Source: Actinomycetes bacterium
GTDB taxonomy: Bacteria > Actinomycetota > Thermoleophilia > Solirubrobacterales > 70-9
Assembly (NCBI GenBank): GCA_016861045.1
Contig: BOKP01000002.1
Span: 248,001-312,000 of the forward strand
DNA length: 64,000 nucleotides
Direction: 5' to 3'
Part shown: piece after piece, positions 33,163 to 40,804 of the stretch
Layout of the letters: each line of letters begins with the position of its first letter
Position numbering within the stretch: the first letter of the stretch is position 1
Translations under genes and position numbers: made by a program
The notes under the pieces: generated by a model
Seen by the model: the letters and a program-made list of their open reading frames with translations, nothing else
Databases searched by the model: none
Told to the model about the DNA's origin: nothing

Positions 33163-33396
33163 ATGCCACAGATCATCATCACGACCGACGCGCCCGACGG
33201 CAGGGCGACCGAGGTCCATCGCGAGCGGATCAGCCCGGTCGATGTCGAGACCGAGGCCGCCAGCTTCCTGCTGGTCGAGCGGATCGGCTGGGCCCTGAGC
33301 GACGCCGACGACCTCGAGCACCCGGCCGCGACCGGGTCCGCGACTACGCCGGCTCGTGGAGGCAGGTCGGGTCGGCCGCGAGCGGGTCGCCGGTGA
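33163..33396 (+). CDS. Small protein of unknown function, 3' end overlapping the radical SAM gene
   Basis: A 77-codon frame with an excellent ribosome site (AAGGAGGG ending 3 bases before the ATG at 33163). It begins MPQIIITTDAPDGRATEVHR and continues ISPVDVETEAASFLLVERIG, with strongly G/C third positions for about 55 codons. After the DDLEHPAATG region codon use deteriorates and the frame becomes Arg/Gly-rich, running 53 bases into the 3' end of the convergent radical SAM gene. I think the first two thirds are real and that the tail reflects a lost or shifted end. No known domain is recognised, and there are no Cys residues or leader-core pattern to suggest a modified peptide. Confidence 0.6.
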   Translation: MPQIIITTDAPDGRATEVHRERISPVDVETEAASFLLVERIGWALSDADDLEHPAATGSATTPARGGRSGRPRAGRR

Positions 33397-34501
33397 GCGC
33401 GTAGGCGCGGGCGCGGCTGCCGCCGCAGACCTCGCGGAACTCGCAGCGGCCGCACTTGCCCTTGAGCTGCGCCGGGTCGCGCAGCTGCCGGAAGAGCGGC
33501 GAGTCGCGGTAGATCTCGACCGGGCTCCGGCGCCGCACGTTTCCGGCGACCAGCGGCAGGAAGCCGGAGGGCATGACGTCCCCGCGATGGGAGATGAACA
33601 TGAAGCCGCGGCCGTCGTTGACGCCCTTGGCCGGGCGGTTGAGGCCGTCGGCGAAGCGGTATCCGGCGCCGGCGAGCACATCCGGGCGGCCACCCTCGTC
33701 GGCGGCCGGGACGGCGCGGCGGGCGCGCTCGGCGACGATCCGCCGGTACTGCGGCGCGGCGGTGGCCTTGACGTCGAACGGGGCGGTGGCCGCCGTCTCC
33801 TGCAGCCAGCCGAGCACCCGCTCGTGGCCGGCGGCGTCGAGCATCGGCAGCGTCCGGCCGCGGCCGACCGGGACGAGAAAGAACACCGACCACTGGACGA
33901 CGCCCCACTCCTCGAGCAGCGGGACCATACGCTCGAGCTCGCCGTCGTTGAGCCGGCAGGCGGTCGTGTTGACCTGCAGCGCCAGCCCCTCCGCGGCCGC
34001 GTTCTCGATCCCGCGCAGGGTCCGCTCGAACGAGCCCTTGAAGCCGCGGAAGCGGTCGTGGACGCGCGGATCGGCGGCGTCGACGCTGAACGCGACCCGC
34101 CGGATCCCGGCCTCGCGCGCGGCGGCCATCCGCTTGCGGGTCGTGAGCGCCGTCGCCGTCGGCGTCAGCGAGACCCGCAGCCCACGCCGATCGGCGTGGG
34201 CGGCGAGCTCGAAGATGTCGCGCCGCATCAGCGGGTCGCCGCCGGTGAGGACGAGGATCGGCCTGGTGCCGAAGCCCGCGAGCTCGTCGATCAGCGCCTC
34301 GCCCTCGCTCGTCGACAGCTCGAGCGGGTCGCGGCGCGGCTGGGCGTCGGCGCGGCAGTGCAGGCAGGCGTAGGCGCAGGCGCGGGTCAGCTCCCAGGCG
34401 ATCGTGAACGGCGCCCGGTCGAAGTCGAGCCGCTTGACGGCGGCGTCGCGCTCGGCCCGGGCGGCCCTGGCCGCGGCGGCCTGCGCGACGGCCGCCTCCA
34501 T
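33344..34501 (-). CDS. Radical SAM/SPASM protein, AhbD-related (TIGR04053-like)
   Basis: Iron-sulfur enzyme of 385 residues from the ATG at 34501. The radical SAM cluster motif is AWELTRACAYACLHCRADAQ (C-x3-C-x2-C), with the SAM-binding VLTGGDPLMRRDIFEL and VAFSVDAADPRVHDRFRG. The SPASM domain at the C-terminus contains CGRCEFREVCGGSRARAYAL and a final Cys in AADPTC, giving auxiliary cluster ligands. Overall it resembles the AhbD group, which decarboxylates Fe-coproporphyrin III to heme, and the related family of unknown role first noted in Bacillus. Its start overlaps the stop of the NirJ1-like gene by one base, so the two are made together. Its exact reaction is uncertain. Confidence 0.82.
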   Translation of the reverse strand: MEAAVAQAAAARAARAERDAAVKRLDFDRAPFTIAWELTRACAYACLHCRADAQPRRDPLELSTSEGEALIDELAGFGTRPILVLTGGDPLMRRDIFELAAHADRRGLRVSLTPTATALTTRKRMAAAREAGIRRVAFSVDAADPRVHDRFRGFKGSFERTLRGIENAAAEGLALQVNTTACRLNDGELERMVPLLEEWGVVQWSVFFLVPVGRGRTLPMLDAAGHERVLGWLQETAATAPFDVKATAAPQYRRIVAERARRAVPAADEGGRPDVLAGAGYRFADGLNRPAKGVNDGRGFMFISHRGDVMPSGFLPLVAGNVRRRSPVEIYRDSPLFRQLRDPAQLKGKCGRCEFREVCGGSRARAYALTGDPLAADPTCLHEPA

Positions 34502-35691
34502 CAGACGGCCACCGCCTCGAGCACCTCGTCGTCGGTCAGGTAGCAGGCCGGATCCGATGCGGTGAAATCGCCGGTGGCGCTGACCGCCCGGACCCTGAGC
34601 CCGCCGTTGCAGAGGTCCTGGAACCTGCATTCGCCGCAGCGTCCGCGCAGCTCCCGCGGCCGCCGCCGGTAGGGCTCGAGCAGCGGGTTCGCGTCCGTCC
34701 AGATCTCGCCGAACGGCCGCTCGCGGACGTTGCCGACGGTGACGTCCCAGGAGAACTGGTCCGGATGGACCCGCCCCCGCGGGTCGATCGACGCGACCGC
34801 GATCCCGGACTGGTTGCCGCCGTTCCAGCGCAGCAGCCGCTCGACCTCGGCGGCGCGCTCGGGCTGGGTCCGCTCGATCCGCTTCAGCAGGAGGACGTTG
34901 TCGACCGGGTTGTCGACGGTCAGCACCTCGATGTCGACGCCGCGGCGCGCGAGGTCCTCGGCCCGGTCGAAGATCTCCTCGACGACCTCGCGGGTCTCGG
35001 CCGGCTCGAGGTCGTACTTGCTGATCTTCTCGCCGCGCCCGGCGTAGGCGAGGTGATAGACACAGAGCCGGTTGACCCCCTCGCGCTCGGCGAGCTCGAA
35101 GATCGAACCGAGCTCGGACCGGTTGAGGCCGTGGATCGTGTAGCGCACCCCGGTCCTCAGCCCCGCTGCCTGGGCCGCCCGGATCCCGCCCAGCGACGCC
35201 TCGAAGGCACCCTTCTTGCCGCGCAGCTTGTCGTGGCGGGCGCCGATCCCGTCGATGCTGATGCCGACGTAGGAGAAGCCGGCGGCGGCGACGTCACGAC
35301 CGGCGGCCTCGTCGAGCAGCGTGCCGTTGGTCGAGAGGACCGTGCGCATCCCGGCGTCCCGCGCCGCCGCGGCGAGCTCGAGCAGGTCGGGGCGCATCAG
35401 CGGCTCGCCGCCGGAGAAGAGCACGGTCGGGACCCCGAAGTCGGCGAGCTCGCCGATCAGGTGCCGGCCCTCGGCCGTGGTCAGCTCGCCCGGGTACTCG
35501 CGGTCCTTGGAGTCGGAGTAGCAGTGCGCGCAGTGCAGGTTGCAGCGCTGGGTCGCGTTCCAGACCACTACCGGCTTCTTGTCCTCGCTGAAGTGCAGCA
35601 GGTGGGCGGGGCTGCGGGCGGTCGATCGGCCGTAGCGGATCGCGTCCGCGGGCCCGACCGTTCCCGCGAGCAGACGGGTGACGCTCAGCAT
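34501..35691 (-). CDS. Radical SAM/SPASM protein, NirJ1/AhbC-like
   Basis: Iron-sulfur enzyme of 396 residues from the ATG at 35691 (MLSVTRLLAGTVGPADAIRY). The match to NirJ1-type proteins as I remember them is close along the chain: HLLHFSEDKKPVVVWNATQR, CNLHCAHCYSDSKDREYPGE (cluster motif), FGVPTVLFSGGEPLMRPDLL, GFSYVGISIDGIGARHDKLR, YHLAYAGRGEKISKYDLEP, VLTVDNPVDNVLLL, and the SPASM end CGECRFQDLCNGGLRVRA with DPACYLTDDEV. NirJ/AhbC enzymes remove propionate side chains from didecarboxysiroheme on the way to heme d1 or heme. The partner gene next to it is AhbD-like. AhbA/AhbB and siroheme genes are not in the window, so the pathway claim is inference. Confidence 0.85.
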   Translation of the reverse strand: MLSVTRLLAGTVGPADAIRYGRSTARSPAHLLHFSEDKKPVVVWNATQRCNLHCAHCYSDSKDREYPGELTTAEGRHLIGELADFGVPTVLFSGGEPLMRPDLLELAAAARDAGMRTVLSTNGTLLDEAAGRDVAAAGFSYVGISIDGIGARHDKLRGKKGAFEASLGGIRAAQAAGLRTGVRYTIHGLNRSELGSIFELAEREGVNRLCVYHLAYAGRGEKISKYDLEPAETREVVEEIFDRAEDLARRGVDIEVLTVDNPVDNVLLLKRIERTQPERAAEVERLLRWNGGNQSGIAVASIDPRGRVHPDQFSWDVTVGNVRERPFGEIWTDANPLLEPYRRRPRELRGRCGECRFQDLCNGGLRVRAVSATGDFTASDPACYLTDDEVLEAVAV

Positions 35692-35898
35692 TCCCCGGGT
35701 TGATAGCGGTCGCCGGGCGCGCGAGCATGAGCACGGGATACGCCCGCGGGTCCCGGCTCGCCACTGACGTCCATCCGTACTGATCACGGACCCGGTCGCC
35801 TCCGCCGGAGACGATGTCTCGAAGGCGAGGCCCGCCCGCGCGCGACCCGGGGCTGGCCCCGATCGACGTGATGGCGATCCCGGAGAACGACCGACGCA

Positions 35899-37887
35899 GT
35901 GTCAGCACTCCCGATGGCAGCCAAGCGCCCGCGCGGCGGGGGCCGGCGTGAGCGGTTGACCGCGCGCCTGGAGCGGCTCGTCGGCCGCACCTCCGGCCGG
36001 CTCGTGCTGCTGACCGGGTTCGCCGCAGCGCTCTGGGCGCTGACCGCGCTTGCCGCCGACCTGATCGACGCCTATCCGGGCTTCGGCGAGTCGCTCTGGT
36101 CGGGAGTCCGTCACATGCTCGATCCCGGGGCGCTCGGCGACGATGCGACCGGTGCGCAACGCGCCGTCGGGCTGATCCAGGTCCTGACCGGGATCGTGCT
36201 CGTCGTCGGCCTCGCGCTGACCGTCCTCTCCGACCTCGTCGACCGGATGCTGCACCGGCTTGCCGAGATCGACCCGCCGGTGACGGCGAAGGACCACCTG
36301 CTCGTGATCGGCTGCGGCGGTTCGCTGCCGGCGATCCTCGCCCGGTTCTCGGCGAGCGGTTGGCGCGCCCCGGTCGTCGTCCTCGTGCCGCCAGGCCCGG
36401 GCGAGGAGCGCCGGTCGCTGCGGCAGCGGCTCACCGAGGCGGCCCCGGCTCTCGAGGTGCGCGTCGTCAGCGGCGATGCCTTCCACCCGGCCGGGCTGGC
36501 ACGGGGATCGGCAGCCGCGGCGCGCTCGATCGTGATCCTCTCCCGGCCCGGCGAGGACGACGCCGCCGCCGATGTCCTGACCATCCAGATCGGTGCCGTG
36601 CTCGCAGCGAGCCTCGAAGCGGCGGATCGCGCTCCCCAGGTCGGGATCGAGATGCGGCGCGGCGAGAACGTCGACTCGATCTGGGAGCTGTTCCCTCCCA
36701 ACTTCGACGCGATCGTCCACGACCGCTCGGCCGGATCCGTGCTCGGCCTGGCGATGGCGAACCCGTCCTTCACCGCCGTGATCGACTCCGCGTCCTACGG
36801 CTCCGACGCGCCCCGGCCGTTCCTGGTCGGGGTGGGCGAGCGGGCGGGGAGCCGCTTCGCCGAGCTGGCCGGGTGCCTGCCCGCCGCGGTGCCGGTCGGG
36901 TTGATCTCCGGAGGCGGCGACGGGCGGGTCCGCCTCGTGCCCGGGCCTGACACCCGCTTGGAGGCAACCGACCGCGTGATCGTCCTCGCGAGATCCGAGG
37001 CCGATGCGCGGCGCCGGGGCCGCACGCCGGCGTCCGTGGCCGCTCCCAGCCCCGACATCTCCGATCCGCTGCCGCCGCCCCGCCCCCTGCTGGTCGGTTG
37101 GAGCACGACCAGCGCCGACTACGTCGGGGCGGTTGCCGGTGCCGATGGCGCTGGACGAGCGCGGACCGAGATCACCGTGCTCGCCTCCGCCGACCCCGGT
37201 CCCGGGCCGGAGGCGACCGAGCTCCGCTGGCGCCGAGGCGATCCGAGCGATCCGAGCACCCTGCGCGATACCCTCGCGGCGGTCGCTCCCGACGTCGTGC
37301 TGGTCGCCTCCGTGGGAGCGTCAGCCGACCCGCGCGTCACCGATGCGCGCGCCGCACTGGCCGCGCTCCATCTCTGCCGGGCCGCCGAAGACCGGCCACT
37401 GACGCTGCTGGTCGAGCAGCGCGGCGCCGGGAGGGCGGCTGCGCTGGAGCGGGCCGATCCACGCATCCGCGTCGTCTCGGCCGCGGCGATCGCTGCGCGC
37501 GCGATCGCGCTGGCCGCCGTCGATCCGGATGCGCTCGCCGCCCAGGAGGCGATGGCCGCCCCCGAGGTCCAGCTCGAGCGGCGGCTGCTGAGCGAGGCGG
37601 GTGCCGTGGCTGCGGAGCCCGACGGCGCCCTGCGACACCGCGCCGGCGGTCGCGGCGTGGCCTTCGCCGCCGTCTACCGGGCCCTGCTCGACGAGGGTGC
37701 GATCCCGATCGGGGTCGCCCGCGACGGCGTCCCGCTCGAGTCCCTCGGGGCCGGCGCGCCGGCGCTCGAGCCCGGCGACGAGCTGCTGGTCCTGCGCCGG
37801 GCCGGACACCGCTCGGTGCGCTCGGTCCAGGAGCGCCGGCTCCGGGACCCGGCGCTCGACCCGGCCCGCGCGATCGCCCGACGCTGA
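35899..37887 (+). CDS. CASTOR/POLLUX-like ion channel protein with RCK-type domains
   Basis: Membrane protein of 662 residues. After a basic N-terminus there is one helix (LVLLTGFAAALWALTALAAD), a pore-like segment (SLWSGVRHMLDPGALGDD, where the D-P-G form matches bacterial CASTOR/POLLUX homologues), and a second helix (LIQVLTGIVLVVGLALTVLS). Two cytoplasmic Rossmann-type RCK regions follow: DHLLVIGCGGSLPAILARFS near residue 130 and PRPLLVGWSTTSADYVGAVA near 393. The end (GDELLVLRRAGH) resembles a TrkA-C strand. Plant relatives are calcium-permeable nuclear channels and bacterial ones are poorly studied. The GTG at 35899 is used; an ATG at 35914 is possible. It is divergent from the radical SAM pair and convergent with the carboxylase genes. 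Confidence 0.82.
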   Translation: MSALPMAAKRPRGGGRRERLTARLERLVGRTSGRLVLLTGFAAALWALTALAADLIDAYPGFGESLWSGVRHMLDPGALGDDATGAQRAVGLIQVLTGIVLVVGLALTVLSDLVDRMLHRLAEIDPPVTAKDHLLVIGCGGSLPAILARFSASGWRAPVVVLVPPGPGEERRSLRQRLTEAAPALEVRVVSGDAFHPAGLARGSAAAARSIVILSRPGEDDAAADVLTIQIGAVLAASLEAADRAPQVGIEMRRGENVDSIWELFPPNFDAIVHDRSAGSVLGLAMANPSFTAVIDSASYGSDAPRPFLVGVGERAGSRFAELAGCLPAAVPVGLISGGGDGRVRLVPGPDTRLEATDRVIVLARSEADARRRGRTPASVAAPSPDISDPLPPPRPLLVGWSTTSADYVGAVAGADGAGRARTEITVLASADPGPGPEATELRWRRGDPSDPSTLRDTLAAVAPDVVLVASVGASADPRVTDARAALAALHLCRAAEDRPLTLLVEQRGAGRAAALERADPRIRVVSAAAIAARAIALAAVDPDALAAQEAMAAPEVQLERRLLSEAGAVAAEPDGALRHRAGGRGVAFAAVYRALLDEGAIPIGVARDGVPLESLGAGAPALEPGDELLVLRRAGHRSVRSVQERRLRDPALDPARAIARR

Positions 37888-37970
37888 GCACCGGCTCCGG
37901 GAGCGCACCGGCTGCCGCGGGCCGGGCACGACCGCGCGCAAGCGGCGTTCGGCGCGCTCCCCTGCCCCGC

Positions 37971-40802
37971 TCAGGGCGCCTCGCGGCCGAGCCAGCCCCG
38001 GTAGAAGCCCTCGATGTCGGGCAGGAAGTCGTGGGTGACGGGATAGCCGGGCGTGGTCGCGTCGCACTCGAGCAGCCGCGCGCATTCGGGGCAGTAGAAC
38101 TCGCGAACCTCGACCCATTCGGGGTCGCCGCCGGCGAACTTCGGGAAGACCTCGCCCATCTTCTCCTCGTCGTCGCGGACGAAGACGGCGGCCTCCATCT
38201 TCCAGTTGCGGTCGTGGCGGCAGAACCGGTGGCCGCAGTCGCAGCGGATCACCAGCTCGCCCGCCGCCCGGACGACGTTCAGCCCCTCCCCGAGCGGGAG
38301 CACGATCGGCTCGTCGTAGGCGACCCGCTCCTGCAGGATCGAGAGCCACTTGTCGAAGCGGTCGGGGTCCTTGTAGCCGGACTGGATATCGCGGACCTGG
38401 CGCCGCGAGAGCCTCTCGTCGAGCAGCGCCTCGAGGGTGTCCCGCTCGAACGGCTTGCCGGCGGCCCGCGGCCGCTCGACGCGATCGACCCGGGAGGCGG
38501 CGAGGAACTCGTCCGCGGACTGCTCCGGCGTGACCTTGCCGGCGGCCGCGCGCTCGACCGCGACGGTCGGGGTCGGCGCCTCGACCTCGAAGTCGGGCTC
38601 GAGGTCCCAGAAGCCTCGGAACTCGGCCGCCCAGCGCGGCGACAGCTTCATCGACTCCGCGAGCGCGATCCGGACGGGCTCGATCATCTCCCCGGCGACG
38701 ACCCGCTCGCGCTGGGTCGCCCACCACTCGCGGACGGGCACCGCCCGGCGCAGCCGCTCGGCCCGGAACCTCTCGCGGCGGCTCGCGCTCGCCGCCTCGT
38801 CGGCGTTGCCGTCGGCGTCGAGCACGACGCCGTAGGTCGAGTCGGCGAAGCGCGGCAGGAGGTGTCCCTCGGCGACGTCGCGGGCGACCGCGGCGGGCGG
38901 GCGGAGCAGCGCGTCGCCGAGGCCCGGGGCGCCCTTCATCACCGACAGGTAGAGGTCGCCGTCGGCGAACGGCTCGAGGGTGGTCATGTTGTCCTGCTTG
39001 TAGGTGCGCTCGCCCTCGATCGCCATCAGCGCCGGCTCCTCGAAGCTGCCGTCGGCGACCGGGTAGGCCTCGCCGCGCCGCGCCCGCTCGCGCAGGTCGT
39101 TGCCCTTGATGTTGTGGATGTAGCCGGCCGAGCCCGGGTATCCGCCGAAGATCCCGGCGGTCAGCATCCGCGTGCAGCCGAGGTTCTGAAGCTCCCAGAA
39201 CGGCGTCTTGGAGAGCATCAGCAGCGACTCGAAGCTGGAGCCGCCGCGGTGGCGCCCGGCGCCGCCCGAGTTCGCCTTGATCCGTCGCGACAGGTAGATC
39301 ATCGGGCTGATCAGCTCCCACATCTCGACGTCGCCGGCGTCGCCCTCGGGGTTGAACATCGCCGCGCAGGTGTCGGTGCCGTCGAGGACGTACTTGGCCC
39401 CCATCCCCTGCGCCGCGATCTCGAAGTTCATGATCGCCGAGGAGCTGCCGTACTGGTCGATGCCGCCGCCCTGGATGACGTTGCCGCTGACCGAGTACGG
39501 CGCCATCACCTCCTCGATGAAGCCGCGCGCCTGCAGGCCGCGGGCGAGCGTTCGCGCGAACCCGAGGAAGGCCGGCTGCAGGAACGCCCAGGCGATCCCG
39601 GTCGAGCCGTCGGCGTCGCCGAGGTTCGCGATCGTCCCCTCCGGGAAGTTCGTCTCGATCGCGAGGTAGGCGCCGTCGTTGACCTTGTCGTTGCAGATCA
39701 GGGTCTGCGTGAACATCACCCAGATCGCGCCCTGCATCCCCGACGGCGTGCAGTTCATCGAGTGCCAGCCCCAGGCCGAGGAGCCGTCGAGATCGAGCGA
39801 GTACTCGCCGTCGCCGCCGATCCGGACCTCGAACGGGGCGTGCATCACGAAGTCGCGGCGGGCCCGCGCCGGCAGCGTCTCCTTGTCGGCGAAGGTGATG
39901 TCGAAGTTCGACGCCGAGCGGTAGCGCCCGGGCACGGTCATCTCCGCGATCCGCGACTTGAACGAGCGCCTGCCGTCCTCGATCACCTCGCGGCTGAACC
40001 GCTTGAAGCGGTCGACGCCCTCCTCGAGGACGACGCGCTCGACCGCGTCGCGGATCATGTGGCAGCCGGCGAGCCGGGTGCGCTCGTCGAGCAGGTAGTA
40101 CATCGGCGCCCGCGTCTGCTTCGCGCAGCGGGTCAGGTGCCACCGGGCGAGCTCGTCGCCCTCGCCGATCTTCATGCACGGCAGGTCGAGGCCGTCGTCG
40201 AGCCGGTTGGTCGGCCCGACCGGCACCCCGCCGGGGGTCGAGGCGCCGATGTCGAGGACGTGGGTGACGCCGCCCGCCCAGGCGATCAGCTCGGGCCGCT
40301 CGCGGTCGGTGTGGTCGAAGATCGGCACGAACGTCTGCACGTCGGCGTTGTGGACGTCGCCGATCGTCGGATCGTTGTTCGCGAAGATGTCGCCCGGTGC
40401 GATCCCCGGGTTCGACTCGTAGCCGGAGCGGACCATGTGCTTGATCGCGTCCGACATCGTGTGGACGTGGACGATGATCCCGGTCGAGAGGGCGATCGAG
40501 TCGCCCTCGGGGGTGTAGAGGGCGAAGCAGAGCTCGCCGAGCTCGCGGACGATCGGCGAGGCGGAGATGTTGAGCGCGGTCTCGCGGGCCGAGACGAGGC
40601 CGCCGCGGAGGCGCGCGAACAGCTTCTCGTAGCCGATCGGGTCGCGCTCCTTGAGCTCGAGCTCGCCGGCGAGGCCGGCGTAGGCGCCGGTCTCGGCGAA
40701 CAGCCGCTCGGAGTCGGCGAGCATCTGCGCGAGGCTGCGCCCGTCCCAGCCGATCGGCGGGCGGTCGGGCTCGAGCTCCCTGGTCGCCTCGACGATCGCC
40801 AT
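37971..40802 (-). CDS. Acetone carboxylase alpha-gamma fusion protein
   Basis: A 943-residue chain from the ATG at 40802. Residues 1 to about 765 are the HyuB-type alpha subunit of acetone carboxylase: SARETALNISASPIVRELGE, HVHTMSDAIKHMVRSGYESN, GDIFANNDPTIGDVHNADVQ, GAIWVMFTQTLICNDKVNDG and GGSSFESLLMLSKTPFWELQ. Residues from about 788 to the end match the separate gamma subunit: DIQSGYKDPDRFDKWLSILQ, IRCDCGHRFCRHDRNWKMEA and EFYCPECARLLECDA, with Cys near 854, 856, 861, 904 and 907 for a zinc site, then PVTHDFLPDIEGFYRGWLG. The total equals alpha (about 770) plus gamma (about 168). The enzyme would carboxylate acetone or a related ketone to acetoacetate using ATP. It starts 2 bases after the beta gene. 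Confidence 0.88.
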   Translation of the reverse strand: MAIVEATRELEPDRPPIGWDGRSLAQMLADSERLFAETGAYAGLAGELELKERDPIGYEKLFARLRGGLVSARETALNISASPIVRELGELCFALYTPEGDSIALSTGIIVHVHTMSDAIKHMVRSGYESNPGIAPGDIFANNDPTIGDVHNADVQTFVPIFDHTDRERPELIAWAGGVTHVLDIGASTPGGVPVGPTNRLDDGLDLPCMKIGEGDELARWHLTRCAKQTRAPMYYLLDERTRLAGCHMIRDAVERVVLEEGVDRFKRFSREVIEDGRRSFKSRIAEMTVPGRYRSASNFDITFADKETLPARARRDFVMHAPFEVRIGGDGEYSLDLDGSSAWGWHSMNCTPSGMQGAIWVMFTQTLICNDKVNDGAYLAIETNFPEGTIANLGDADGSTGIAWAFLQPAFLGFARTLARGLQARGFIEEVMAPYSVSGNVIQGGGIDQYGSSSAIMNFEIAAQGMGAKYVLDGTDTCAAMFNPEGDAGDVEMWELISPMIYLSRRIKANSGGAGRHRGGSSFESLLMLSKTPFWELQNLGCTRMLTAGIFGGYPGSAGYIHNIKGNDLRERARRGEAYPVADGSFEEPALMAIEGERTYKQDNMTTLEPFADGDLYLSVMKGAPGLGDALLRPPAAVARDVAEGHLLPRFADSTYGVVLDADGNADEAASASRRERFRAERLRRAVPVREWWATQRERVVAGEMIEPVRIALAESMKLSPRWAAEFRGFWDLEPDFEVEAPTPTVAVERAAAGKVTPEQSADEFLAASRVDRVERPRAAGKPFERDTLEALLDERLSRRQVRDIQSGYKDPDRFDKWLSILQERVAYDEPIVLPLGEGLNVVRAAGELVIRCDCGHRFCRHDRNWKMEAAVFVRDDEEKMGEVFPKFAGGDPEWVEVREFYCPECARLLECDATTPGYPVTHDFLPDIEGFYRGWLGREAP

Positions 40803-40804
40803 CC

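Noticed and set aside
33163-33396. The 77-residue protein as a peptide substrate (RiPP precursor) for the neighbouring radical SAM enzymes
   Set aside because: It has no Cys or repeated core, it lies on the opposite strand, and the two enzymes resemble tetrapyrrole-acting SPASM proteins rather than peptide maturases.
37899-37961. Long-range inverted repeat GGGAGCGC ... GCGCTCCC as a terminator between the channel and carboxylase genes
   Set aside because: The arms are 47 bases apart with a GC-rich loop that can fold in many other ways, so an 8-base match is not convincing.
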